This document shows, piece after piece, positions 26,882 to 34,173 of a stretch of 43,060 bases of DNA (positions within the stretch are counted from its first letter, which is position 1; each line of letters starts with the position of its first letter). This DNA is from Rhizobiales bacterium UBA3584 (lineage in GTDB: Bacteria; Pseudomonadota; Alphaproteobacteria; Rhizobiales; Devosiaceae): positions 1-43,060 of the forward strand of contig DFMV01000077.1 in NCBI GenBank assembly GCA_002375765.1, in the 5' to 3' direction. Both the position numbers and the translations under genes were made by a program. A model generated the notes under the pieces. That model made no database searches, was not told the DNA's origin, and saw only the letters and a program-made list of their open reading frames with translations.

Positions 26882-27370
26882 TCAGGCGGCCTTCTGGTTG
26901 AGCTGATCTTCGCCCAGCCGGAGCAGTTTGTTGTCGGCGTCCTTTTCCTCGGCCAGCGTTTCGCGCAGATGGCCCAGCACCTCTTCGTGCCCCAGTTCCT
27001 TGGCCCATGCGACCAGCGTCCCATAGCGGGTGATCTCATAGTGCTCGACGGCCTGTCCGGCGGCAATCAGTGCTGCGTCCTTTGTCTTGGCGTTGGAAAT
27101 TTCCCCGATCAGCTCTTCGGCTTCCTCGATTATCCCTTCGATGGCCGGGCATTCTTCCGACTGTGGCTTTTTGCCCAGAATCCTGAACACCTCATCGAGA
27201 CGGGAAACATGGGTTTTTGTTTCTTCCAGATGCTCCTCGAACGCCTTTTTGAGCGGGGTGGCGCTGGCTTCCTTGACCATCGTGGGCAGTTTTTTGACGA
27301 TCAGGTTTTCGGCGAAATAGATGTCCTGGAGCGTGTGGACGAACAGATCCTGTAGCGAAGAAATCGACAT
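26882..27370 (-). CDS. YciE/YciF-family (DUF892) ferritin-like protein
   Basis: This 162-residue protein is a four-helix ferritin-like DUF892 member, the YciE/YciF group induced by general stress. Carboxylate-His patterns fit a di-metal site: LQDIYFAENLIVKKLP (about 14-29), EEHLEETKTHVSRL (about 48-61), AGQAVEHYEI (about 107-116) and a final EEKDADNK. The ATG has GGAGA about 10 bases upstream. An EcfG-type promoter lies just before it (27399-27426), which suits a stress role. The reaction is unknown; a ferroxidase activity is inferred from the fold. Confidence 0.9.
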   Translation of the reverse strand: MSISSLQDLFVHTLQDIYFAENLIVKKLPTMVKEASATPLKKAFEEHLEETKTHVSRLDEVFRILGKKPQSEECPAIEGIIEEAEELIGEISNAKTKDAALIAAGQAVEHYEITRYGTLVAWAKELGHEEVLGHLRETLAEEKDADNKLLRLGEDQLNQKAA

Positions 27371-27398
27371 GATGGTAAGTCTCCGTTGGTGGTGCCAG

Positions 27399-27426
27399 AC
27401 AACGGATTGCGCCTTGAGTGCGTTCC
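27399..27426 (-). promoter_or_regulatory. EcfG-type (general stress response sigma) promoter
   Basis: Read on the minus strand, GGAAC at 27426-27422 is followed after exactly 17 bases by CGTT at 27404-27401, a perfect match to the alphaproteobacterial EcfG consensus GGAAC-N16-17-CGTT. It lies about 30 bp before the ATG of the DUF892 gene. No similar match was noticed upstream of other genes in the window. Confidence 0.8.
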
Positions 27427-27481
27427 CAAGCTGTGCCAAACAACCGGACCAGTGGCTGAAATCAGGGCTTTTAGGGTGATC

Positions 27482-28039
27482 ATGCGTAAATCTGTGATAG
27501 CGGCGCTCGGAGCGCTGATGATCGCCAACCCCGCCGCCGCCCAGGATATCGCACTCGATGAATTGCGGGCCGGGGTATTCTATCATTCAGCCTATAGCGG
27601 GTTCCTGCCCACCGGCGATAATTGGGATTTGTCGCGTCTTGAGAATGTGAAATTTTCGGCGCTGTTTACCTCGCCCGACATCGAGGCGTTCCGCTGGATC
27701 GGCTCGCCCCGCCCGGAAGTCGGCGCGACGCTCAATTTCAACGGCCGCGAAAACCTTCTGCACGCCAATCTCAACTGGCAGATCCCGGTGTTCGAGACCC
27801 CGCTCTATCTCGAGCTTGGCTTCGGCGCGGCGATCACCGATGGCGCGCTCTCGGGCGCAACCCGCCCGGCCCGCAGTTTCGGCTGTTCGTTCAATTTCTA
27901 CGATGCGGCGGGCATCGGGGCCAATGTCACAGAGAACGTCACGGTCACGCTGCGTTACGAGCACATCTCAAATCTCGAGCTCTGCTCGCCCAATGAGGGG
28001 CTGTCCAATCTCGGCGTGATGGTCGGCGTCAAGTTCTAA
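27482..28039 (+). CDS. Acyloxyacyl hydrolase / PagL-like outer-membrane protein
   Basis: This 185-residue protein has a Sec signal peptide (MRKSVIAALGALMIANPAAA, probable cut after residue 20) and alternating beta-strands ending VMVGVKF with a terminal Phe, as outer-membrane beta-barrels do. The RYEHISNLELCSPNEGL segment (159-174) carries the PagL His-x-Ser motif as His161, Ser163 and Asn164. PagL removes a 3-O-acyl chain from lipid A. In Pseudomonas PagL the third residue is a Glu 12 after the Ser; here Ser175 sits there, with Glu172 three positions earlier. Deacylase activity is therefore likely but unproven. The ATG has AGGGTG upstream. It is divergent from the DUF892 gene. Confidence 0.8.
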   Translation: MRKSVIAALGALMIANPAAAQDIALDELRAGVFYHSAYSGFLPTGDNWDLSRLENVKFSALFTSPDIEAFRWIGSPRPEVGATLNFNGRENLLHANLNWQIPVFETPLYLELGFGAAITDGALSGATRPARSFGCSFNFYDAAGIGANVTENVTVTLRYEHISNLELCSPNEGLSNLGVMVGVKF

Positions 28040-28144
28040 AGCGCAAGGTCGTCTGAAACTTTCTTGCGTGAGCGCCCGTAATTCCCCCTGTCAGCACGGC
28101 CAATGGGGCCGATGCACACCTCATTCCCATCAGGGGGGATCATC

Positions 28145-28702
28145 ATGCTCAAATTCGTTTCCGCTCTCGCGCTCGGTGTCGCCATCTCGTTTGGCGCCTC
28201 GAGCGCCATTTTCGCCCAGGACAATCCGATGGTCGGCGGCGCGCCGATGTCGCCTGAAATGAACATCATCGAGAACGCGGTCAATTCGGCCGATCACACC
28301 ACGCTCGTTGCCGCCGTCCAGGCCGCCGGTCTTGTCGATACGCTTCAGGGTCCCGGCCCGTTCACGGTGTTTGCCCCGACAAACCGAGCGTTCGGCAATC
28401 TGCCCGCCGGCACCGTCGATACGCTGCTCGAACCTGCCAACCTTGAAACGCTCCAGAAGGTTCTGACCGCCCATGTGATCGCCGGCGATTATTCCGCCGC
28501 AGAGCTGATCGCCATGGCCGAGGAAAACGGCGGCTCGTTCGGTTTGACCACGGTTTCGGGCGATCTTCTGGGCTTCCAGATCATCGGCGGCTCGCTCAAG
28601 GTGATCGATGAAAACCGCTCGGTGGCCGATATCACCATCGCTGACGTCAACCAGTCGAACGGCGTGATCCACGTTGTCGATACGGTCCTCGTCCCCAACT
28701 GA
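28145..28702 (+). CDS. Secreted fasciclin (FAS1)-domain protein
   Basis: This 185-residue protein has a Sec signal peptide (residues 1-24, ending IFAQ) and one FAS1 domain (about 45-183). Conserved FAS1 boxes are present: TTLVAAVQAAGLVDTLQGPG (about 58-77), then GPFTVFAPTNRAFGNL and LTAHVIAGDYSAAEL, and a closing GVIHVVDTVLVPN (H2 box). The domain usually mediates adhesion or surface binding. An AGGGGGGAT ribosome site lies six bases before the ATG. It follows the PagL-like gene on the same strand after 105 bp; both products go to the envelope. Confidence 0.95.
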   Translation: MLKFVSALALGVAISFGASSAIFAQDNPMVGGAPMSPEMNIIENAVNSADHTTLVAAVQAAGLVDTLQGPGPFTVFAPTNRAFGNLPAGTVDTLLEPANLETLQKVLTAHVIAGDYSAAELIAMAEENGGSFGLTTVSGDLLGFQIIGGSLKVIDENRSVADITIADVNQSNGVIHVVDTVLVPN

Positions 28703-29037
28703 TCAAAGCGTCGTTCCCTTGGCGTTTGGAGGCCCCGTCGCTTACGGCGGGGCCTTTTGCGTTTCTCACTGACCTTGGCAAAGCACCAAGAACCGCGTAT
28801 GAAGCTGATCCCGAACGGCAGGAGCCCTTTTGCATGGGTTTTGCGACCATGACAGCGCTGCTCGATAGGACCGGCGATCGCGCCGGAACGAGACCGTTCG
28901 CATTGAAAACCACCACCAAAACCGCTTGACGCACTCCCCGGGCCAGCTCCTCCCGGCGGGGAGGGCGGCAAAGCACCAGTGGCCGAGCGGGCTCAACCCC
29001 GCGGCGCGGGAGGTGGGGTGAAAGGATAAGACATATT
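28703..29037. other. 335-bp intergenic stretch before asd
   Basis: The left end holds a terminator (28730-28757). A 12-bp direct repeat GGCAAAGCACCA occurs at 28777-28788 and 28967-28978, enclosing about 178 bp with no supported gene. A hairpin CTCCCCG...CGGGGAG lies at 28934-28963. The final ~60 bp probably hold the asd leader. A 67-codon open frame here begins inside the terminator and is not called. Confidence 0.45.
28730..28758 (+). terminator. Rho-independent terminator after the fasciclin gene
   Basis: AGGCCCCGTCG and CGGCGGGGCCT pair as a stem, followed directly by TTTT on the plus strand. It lies 27 bp past the fasciclin stop. Confidence 0.85.
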
Positions 29038-30078
29038 ATGGGTTACAAGGTTGCTATCGTCGGTGCCACCGGCAATGTGGGCCGCGAAATGCTCGAAATT
29101 CTCGCCGAGCGCAATTTTCCGATCGACGAATTGGTGCCGCTGGCATCGTCGCGCTCGGTCGGTCGCGAAGTGAGCTTCGGGGACAAGATCTTGAAGTGCC
29201 GCAATCTCGATGATTTCGATTTTACCGGCACCGATTTCGTCTTGATGAGCGCGGGCGGCGACATTTCCAAGCAATGGGCGCCAAAGATCGGCGCGACCGG
29301 CGCCATCGTCATCGATAATTCCTCGGCGTTCCGCTACCACGAGGACGTGCCACTCATCGTTCCGGAAGTGAACGCGCACGTGCTCGATGCCTATATGGCG
29401 AAAAACGACCGCAAGAACATCATCGCCAATCCCAATTGCTCGACCGCCCAGCTCGTTGTGGCGCTCAAGCCCCTGCATGACCTGGCCAAGCTCAAGCGCA
29501 TCGTGGTTTCGACCTATCAGTCGGTTTCGGGCGGCGGCAAGGATGCCATGGACGAGCTCTGGAACCAGACCAAGGGCATTTTCGTCAATGACAGCCCCAC
29601 GCCGGCCAAGTTCACCAAGCAGATCGCCTTCAACGTCATCCCCCACATCGATGTGTTCATGGAAGACGGCTACACCAAGGAAGAGTGGAAGGTGCTCGCC
29701 GAAACCAAGAAGATGCTCGACCCCAAGATCAAGGTCACCTGCACCGCTGTGCGCGTGCCGGTGTTCGTGGGCCATTCCGAAGCGGTCAACATGGAGTTTG
29801 AAAACCCCATTTCGCCCGACGAGGCCCGTGAAGCGCTGCGCGATGCGCCGGGGATCGTTGTGTTGGACAAGCGCGAAAACGGCGGCTACATGACCCCGGT
29901 CGAAGCCAAGGGCGAAGACGCCACCTATGTCAGCCGCATCCGCGAGGACGTGACGGTGGAAAACGGGCTGGTCATGTGGGTGGTCTCGGACAATCTGCGC
30001 AAGGGCGCGGCCCTCAACACCATCCAGATCGCCGAGACGCTGATCGAGCGCGGCCACATGAACTCCAAGGCCGCATGA
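29038..30078 (+). CDS. asd: Aspartate-semialdehyde dehydrogenase
   Basis: This 346-residue enzyme reduces aspartyl phosphate to the semialdehyde, the branch point to lysine, diaminopimelate, threonine and methionine. The N-terminal VAIVGATGNVGREML motif, catalytic Cys134 in NPNCSTAQ and the late GHSEAVN His region are intact. A YCII-like gene starts inside its stop (ATGA), so the two are coupled. The product belongs to the longer alphaproteobacterial type. Confidence 0.98.
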   Translation: MGYKVAIVGATGNVGREMLEILAERNFPIDELVPLASSRSVGREVSFGDKILKCRNLDDFDFTGTDFVLMSAGGDISKQWAPKIGATGAIVIDNSSAFRYHEDVPLIVPEVNAHVLDAYMAKNDRKNIIANPNCSTAQLVVALKPLHDLAKLKRIVVSTYQSVSGGGKDAMDELWNQTKGIFVNDSPTPAKFTKQIAFNVIPHIDVFMEDGYTKEEWKVLAETKKMLDPKIKVTCTAVRVPVFVGHSEAVNMEFENPISPDEAREALRDAPGIVVLDKRENGGYMTPVEAKGEDATYVSRIREDVTVENGLVMWVVSDNLRKGAALNTIQIAETLIERGHMNSKAA

Positions 30079-30386
30079 TGCGTTGGGCTGCTCTTTTCAC
30101 CGACAAGTCCGAGGGCGCCGCGGAAATCCGCGCCGCCCACACCGCCGACCATCAGGCCTATCTGCGCAAATACAAGGGCAAGATATTGCTGGCGGGGGCC
30201 ATGCGCGCCGAGCCGGGCGGCAGCCCGGTCGGCGGTCTGTGGATCTTCGAGGCCGAGACCAGGGCAGAGGTCGAAAAGATCATCGCCGAGGATCCGTTCC
30301 AGGTCCACGGTCTGCGCGCCACCACCACCGTCAACGCCTGGGGCACCGCGCCGGGCTATGAGGACGTGGAGATCGCGCCGCGCTGA
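30075..30386 (+). CDS. YCII-like protein downstream of asd
   Basis: This protein of 103 residues has the YCII fold pattern: MRWAALFTDKSE, then His in RAAHTADHQAYLRKYKGKILLAGAM and the AEVEKIIAEDPFQVHGL end. It differs clearly from the YciI-family protein after gpsA. The ATG overlaps the asd stop (ATGA); the ATG three bases later is equally possible. Its reaction is unknown, but the tight coupling suggests a role near asd metabolism, as an inference. Confidence 0.82.
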   Translation: MMRWAALFTDKSEGAAEIRAAHTADHQAYLRKYKGKILLAGAMRAEPGGSPVGGLWIFEAETRAEVEKIIAEDPFQVHGLRATTTVNAWGTAPGYEDVEIAPR

Positions 30387-30404
30387 TCGGGGTTCTTTTT
30401 TAGG

Positions 30405-30448
30405 AAGCCCCCTCACCCCGCTGTTGCACAGTCGGGTGAGGGGGGCTT
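30405..30448. repeat. Long hairpin after the YCII-like gene
   Basis: AAGCCCCCTCACCC and GGGTGAGGGGGGCTT pair over about 14 bp with one bulge and a 12-base loop. No T-run follows on either strand, so it resembles a REP-like hairpin or an inefficient terminator between 30386 and the EamA gene. Confidence 0.5.
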
Positions 30449-30490
30449 GCCGCATTTGCCGGCACCCGCACAGGATGACAGCCCCGCGCC

Positions 30491-30506
30491 AGTGCGCTAG
30501 AGCACT
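30491..30506. promoter_or_regulatory. Short inverted repeat before the EamA gene
   Basis: AGTGC-GCTAGA-GCACT is a 5-bp inverted repeat ending about 30 bp before the ATG. It may be an operator or a leader hairpin. No regulator is recognised. Confidence 0.25.
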
Positions 30507-30537
30507 TCCTCCCGCCCTTGTTTCTGCGAGCCTCCCC

Positions 30538-31422
30538 ATGCCTTTGCGCGACGTTCTGATCGCCCTCGCTGTCGTTGCGATCTGGGGGCTCAACTTTACC
30601 GTCATCAAATTGAGCATTGCCGAGCTGCCGCCGCTGCTCTCTGCAGCGCTGCGGTTCTTTTTCGCTGCCGTGCCCATTGTGTTTTTCATTCCCCGGCCCA
30701 GGGCACCCTGGCTGCTGGTCGCGGGCTACGGGCTGTTCATGGCCTGCTCGCTTTATGCGCTGCTCAATCTTGCGCTGTTTCTGGGCCTTTCGGCGTCCCT
30801 CGCCTCGCTCGCCCTTCAGGTGCAGGCGATGTTTACCATCGCCATTGCGTTTTTCGTTTTCGGCGAGGTGCCGCGCCGGCTCCAGATCGTTGGCGGTCTC
30901 GTCGCATTCGGCGGCATCGGCGTCATCGCCTGGGGGCATGGCACCGGAGGGCAGTTGCTGCCTTTGGCCATTCTGATGGCGGCGGCGCTCAGCTGGGGCA
31001 TCGCCAACAATATCTCGAAACTGGCCGGATCGATCCCCATGCTGCCTTTCGTGGCGTGGGGCAATATGCTGGGATCGATTCCACTTTTTGCGCTCTCGTT
31101 CACCTTCGAGGGCGGCCCGGCCATTTTTTCTTACATCGATCCGCCAAGCTGGAACGCGGTGATGCTGGTTGCCTTCCTGGCCTATCCGGCAACGCTGTTC
31201 GGGTTCACCATGTGGTCTGGCCTGCTCTCGCGCCATTCGGCGGCAACGGTTGCGCCCTTCACCCTTTTGGTGCCGATGGCTGGTATTTCGTCAGGCGTTC
31301 TGATCCTGGGCGAACCGATTTTTGCGGCCGATGTGGCCGGCGGCGTCCTGATCTTTATCGGGCTCATTCTGACCGTCGCCAGGATCAGGCCCAGACAGGT
31401 GCCGATCAACCCGGGCGCCTGA
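30538..31422 (+). CDS. EamA/DMT-family transporter
   Basis: This 294-residue inner-membrane protein has ten predicted helices in two EamA repeats (about 5-138 and 146-286). The repeat signature is clear in IALAVVAIWGLNFTVIKLSI at the start, with the second repeat beginning LAILMAAALSWGIANNISKL. Members export amino acids or other metabolites; the substrate cannot be read from the sequence. ATG chosen after CTCCCC; an in-frame start earlier would add unlike residues. It converges with the GNAT gene six bases away. Confidence 0.93.
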   Translation: MPLRDVLIALAVVAIWGLNFTVIKLSIAELPPLLSAALRFFFAAVPIVFFIPRPRAPWLLVAGYGLFMACSLYALLNLALFLGLSASLASLALQVQAMFTIAIAFFVFGEVPRRLQIVGGLVAFGGIGVIAWGHGTGGQLLPLAILMAAALSWGIANNISKLAGSIPMLPFVAWGNMLGSIPLFALSFTFEGGPAIFSYIDPPSWNAVMLVAFLAYPATLFGFTMWSGLLSRHSAATVAPFTLLVPMAGISSGVLILGEPIFAADVAGGVLIFIGLILTVARIRPRQVPINPGA

Positions 31423-31427
31423 AACTT

Positions 31428-31898
31428 CTAGATATCCATTGCAAAGCGCAACCCGGTCACCGGCGAAGTTCGCATCCCCAGGCCTTCGTAAAAACGCTGC
31501 GCATTCACATTGTCGGGTTCCGCGGTCACGCTGACATAGGTGCAACCCAGGGCGCGAGCCAGATCGATCATCGCCAGCGTCAATTGAGTGCCCAGCCCAA
31601 GCCCGCGGTGGAGGGGATCGATGTAGAGGTGATGCAGGTGCATTCCGCGCTCACCCCATTGTGCAAAGTACAGCGGATAGCTGATGGCGTATCCGGCCGT
31701 TTTGCCGTCCCGCTCGGCCACGCGCGCAAAGGCCCAGGGCTGCGGCCCCAGCAAATCGCGCATCAGGGCCCGTGTGCCAACGGTTGTGGTTGCGCCATGG
31801 TGGGCCGAGAGCGTGTCGATCATCGCCGCGAGGTGGGAGAGATCGTCTTCGCGCGCTTCCCGGATGAGGGCCGGCCCGTCCGCGCCTTGCCCTTTCAC
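31428..31898 (-). CDS. GNAT-family N-acetyltransferase
   Basis: This 156-residue protein has a GNAT fold with RGLGLGTQLTLAMIDLARA (about 98-116) as the acetyl-CoA motif, preceded by HLHHLYIDPLH and followed by NVNAQRFYEGLGM. The N-terminus begins IREAREDDLSHLAAMI. The substrate is unknown. The start overlaps the carbonic anhydrase stop (ATGA), so it is co-translated with it. It is the downstream gene of that minus-strand pair. Confidence 0.88.
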   Translation of the reverse strand: MKGQGADGPALIREAREDDLSHLAAMIDTLSAHHGATTTVGTRALMRDLLGPQPWAFARVAERDGKTAGYAISYPLYFAQWGERGMHLHHLYIDPLHRGLGLGTQLTLAMIDLARALGCTYVSVTAEPDNVNAQRFYEGLGMRTSPVTGLRFAMDI

Positions 31899-32539
31899 AG
31901 CTCAGGCCGCATGAAGTCGCCGCTTTCCCCGTTCATGGTCCAGAGTTCACCCGAGGAGATGTCGAACCACGCCCCGTGCAGCGAGAGCTCGCCGGCCTGG
32001 ACACGCTCTTTGACGAAGGGGAAGGTCATCAGATTGCCGATCGACTGGCGGATGACGATGCGTTCGAGCGCCGTCTGCTGCTCGGAGGAGGTGAGAAGCG
32101 AATTGGCCTCGACCTTGCCGGCCACCTCTTCGATCATGGTCAGCCATTTGCCGATGAAGGCGCCCTCGGGCGCGCGTCCCGCCGCCGTGGCCAGTGCCCC
32201 GGCAATGCCGCCGCAACGGCCATGGCCCATGACCACGATGTTTTCGACCTTTAGATGAATGATCGCAAATTCGATGGCCGAGGATGTACCGTGATAGGCG
32301 GCGTCCGGGCCGAAGGGCGGCACCAGATTGGCGACATTGCGCAGAACGAAGAGCTGGCCCGGTCCGCAATCGAAAATGGTTTCCGGCGCGGCGCGGGAGT
32401 CGCAGCAGGCGATCACCATGGTGGTGGGTTTCTGGCCCTCTTCGGCCAGCTTTCTGTAGCGCTCACTCTCGGTCGCATAGCGCCCCGACATGAAGTTGCG
32501 GTAACCCTCGATCAGAAAGGGGGGGAAGTGCTGCGCCAT
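31895..32539 (-). CDS. Beta-class carbonic anhydrase
   Basis: This 214-residue zinc enzyme interconverts CO2 and bicarbonate. The zinc ligands are in ACCDSRA (Cys45, with the Asp47-Arg49 dyad) and MGHGRCGG (His106, Cys109). FVLRNVANLVPP and GTSSAIEFAI follow the usual order. No signal peptide is visible, so it is cytosolic. The ATG is chosen because an in-frame extension upstream has no ribosome site; GGATG lies about 8 bases before it. A GNAT gene is coupled downstream. Confidence 0.96.
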   Translation of the reverse strand: MAQHFPPFLIEGYRNFMSGRYATESERYRKLAEEGQKPTTMVIACCDSRAAPETIFDCGPGQLFVLRNVANLVPPFGPDAAYHGTSSAIEFAIIHLKVENIVVMGHGRCGGIAGALATAAGRAPEGAFIGKWLTMIEEVAGKVEANSLLTSSEQQTALERIVIRQSIGNLMTFPFVKERVQAGELSLHGAWFDISSGELWTMNGESGDFMRPEL

Positions 32540-32669
32540 GCTCGCATCCTTTTTTCGCTGTATCCGCCTGTGCCGATTAGCCCCTGACGCGGCCAAGATC
32601 AATCGCTATGGTGGTGCGGCTATGTGCAAAAGGTCTTCGCGCGTAGTGCTGTAAGGAGTTTTGACCCCA

Positions 32670-32879
32670 ATGATGATCTACCGCTTTTTGTCCGGTGACG
32701 ACGATTCGGCCTTCTGCCACAAGGTCACCAAAGCCCTGTCGGAAGGCTGGCTGCTATTCGGCGCCCCGCACTACGTTTTCGATGCCGCCGCGGGCAAGAT
32801 GCGCTGCGGGCAGGCGGTGACCAAGGAAGTCGAGGACCAGCCCTACGACCCGGACAAGAAACTCGTCGATTACGTCTGA
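32670..32879 (+). CDS. DUF1737 protein
   Basis: This 69-residue protein has the DUF1737 pattern: IYRFLSGDDDSAFCHKVTKALSEGW then LFGAPHYVFD and a closing MRCGQAVTKEVED. The family function is unknown. The ATG lies 11 bases after AAGGAG; a TTG at 32661 is too close to that site to be used. Its 3' end overlaps the convergent YdeI-like gene by 10 bp. It may be a small soluble adaptor, but nothing shows this. Confidence 0.82.
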   Translation: MMIYRFLSGDDDSAFCHKVTKALSEGWLLFGAPHYVFDAAAGKMRCGQAVTKEVEDQPYDPDKKLVDYV

Positions 32880-33118
32880 GTCCCCCATTTCATGGCCATA
32901 TAGACCCCGCCCCTGGCCAGTTCGTCCAGCATCTGGGCGATCCGCTTTTCGCGGGTCCGAGGGCGCCTGGCACGGGCGATCCAGCCCAGATAGTCGTTGC
33001 GCTGATAGGGAGGCCGCTCGTCATAGGCAGCGCGCAGTCCGGCCTCTTTGAGCCGATGTGCGATGTCGTCGGGCATCGGCTGGATCGGGCGACTGAGGCG
33101 CGAAGTGCCGGTGCTCAT
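32870..33118 (-). CDS. Short YdeI/OmpD-associated-family protein
   Basis: This 82-residue protein matches the C-terminal half of YdeI/OmpD-associated proteins: IPDD-like start PMPDDIAHRLKEAGLRAAYD, then RNDYLGWIARARRPRTREKR and IAQMLDELARGG. The usual proteins are about 130-200 residues, so this is a short form or a C-terminal fragment. E. coli YdeI is linked to resistance to some antimicrobial peptides through OmpD; that role is not shown here. The ATG at 33118 is the only start that keeps the domain and leaves 4 bp to the VOC stop. Confidence 0.72.
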   Translation of the reverse strand: MSTGTSRLSRPIQPMPDDIAHRLKEAGLRAAYDERPPYQRNDYLGWIARARRPRTREKRIAQMLDELARGGVYMAMKWGTQT

Positions 33119-33122
33119 GGCG

Positions 33123-33530
33123 TCACACAGGGGCGGTGATGACCACCGATTCCGTATTGCGGTCATGTGGGCCGTGCCAGACGGCCTCGATGTTGTTGCC
33201 GTCGGGATCGAGAACGAAGCAGGCATAATAGCCCGGATGGTAGGACCGTTCGCCCGGCGCCCCATTGTCCTTGCCGCCCGCTTTGAGGCTGGCCGTGTAA
33301 AAGGCGTCGACCATCTCGGGGCCGGTGGTCTGGAACGCCAGATGCACCCGGCTCACATAATCGCTTGCGGCATCGACAAACAACTCGTCGGAAACGAAAA
33401 ACGATTCCGTTTCGAGGGTCAGCTCGCGGCCCAGCGCGCCCAGTGCGGCACGATAGAAGTCCCGGCTCTTTTGAAGGTCGCTTACCCGCAGATGCACATG
33501 ATCGATAAGCCGTCCCCGGTGCAGTTCCAT
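33123..33530 (-). CDS. VOC-superfamily (glyoxalase/bleomycin-resistance-like) protein
   Basis: This 135-residue protein is a single VOC module: IDHVHLRVSDLQKSRDFYRAALGALG (about residues 9-34), then RVHLAFQTTGPEMVDAF and the closing YYACFVLDPDGNNIEAVWH. These hold metal-site candidates His11, His63 and Glu115. It is divergent from the MarR regulator and sits behind two MarR-type operators, which suggests it is controlled by that regulator and acts on a small lipophilic or electrophilic compound. The substrate is unknown. Confidence 0.9.
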   Translation of the reverse strand: MELHRGRLIDHVHLRVSDLQKSRDFYRAALGALGRELTLETESFFVSDELFVDAASDYVSRVHLAFQTTGPEMVDAFYTASLKAGGKDNGAPGERSYHPGYYACFVLDPDGNNIEAVWHGPHDRNTESVVITAPV

Positions 33531-33565
33531 GATGAATTTCCGATGCGATCGTTGGCAATATATGT

Positions 33566-33578
33566 TTAGCTATGCTAA
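33566..33578. promoter_or_regulatory. MarR-type operator 1
   Basis: TTAGC-TAT-GCTAA is a perfect 5-bp inverted repeat with a 3-base centre between the VOC and MarR starts. It is the spacing expected for a winged-helix MarR dimer. Confidence 0.75.
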
Positions 33579-33579
33579 C

Positions 33580-33596
33580 AATTAGCTTTACTAATT
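33580..33596. promoter_or_regulatory. MarR-type operator 2
   Basis: AATTAG-CTTTA-CTAATT is a perfect 6-bp inverted repeat with a 5-base centre, one base after operator 1 and 14 bases before the MarR GTG. Two adjacent sites suit binding of two dimers. Confidence 0.75.
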
Positions 33597-33609
33597 TAAA
33601 GGGAAATCT

Positions 33610-34059
33610 GTGTCCCAGTCTCACAAGTCGCGCGCCCTGCAATTGCTCCATCGTCTGGTTCTGCCGCTCGACAGGGCGCTGCAGGCGGCAGACCGGCAGA
33701 CCGGATGCAGCGCGGCGCAGCTTTCGGCGCTTTCGGTGATCCATTTTCTCAAGGCCAATACCATTGGCCGGTTGGCGGCTCAGGAAAAGATCTCGGCGCC
33801 CACGGCCTCCCGGCTCGTTGAGGGCCTGGTGCGTCAGGGGCTGGCGCGCCGCGCCGATGGAGATGATCGTCGCTCGGGCCGCATCGAGGTCACAGAAGCC
33901 GGATTGGCTGCGGTGGAGGCCGCCTGCGCCGCACGCGAAGCCATCCTCGCCGATCTTCTGGTTGGGTTGAGCGAGACCGAATGGCACCAGCTGCGGGCCG
34001 TTGCCGGGGTGCTGGCGCGCCAGTTGAAGGTGGGTCCGGACTCGGTCCATCGCGATTGA
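33610..34059 (+). CDS. MarR-family transcriptional regulator
   Basis: This 149-residue protein is a winged-helix MarR regulator. The recognition-helix region is TIGRLAAQEKISAPTASRLVEGLVRQGLARR (about 51-81), followed by DDRRSGRIEVTEAG, the wing. The start is GTG, with AAAGGGAAA just before it. It is divergent from the VOC gene with two perfect palindromes between. It is most likely an autorepressor that also controls the VOC gene; the inducer is unknown. Confidence 0.92.
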   Translation: MSQSHKSRALQLLHRLVLPLDRALQAADRQTGCSAAQLSALSVIHFLKANTIGRLAAQEKISAPTASRLVEGLVRQGLARRADGDDRRSGRIEVTEAGLAAVEAACAAREAILADLLVGLSETEWHQLRAVAGVLARQLKVGPDSVHRD

Positions 34060-34173
34060 AAAAGTCGTTGGGGGCCTGCCTTGGGGAGAGACCCAGCAGG
34101 CACACCGACATTAAAAAGCCGTCCTCGGGCGGCGTAATGGGCCCTTGGTTCAGACGTTTGCCAGGAGGCCAGA

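Noticed and set aside
28726..28929. 67-codon open frame before asd
   Set aside because: It begins in the leader of the fasciclin terminator and reads through its stem; no ribosome site.
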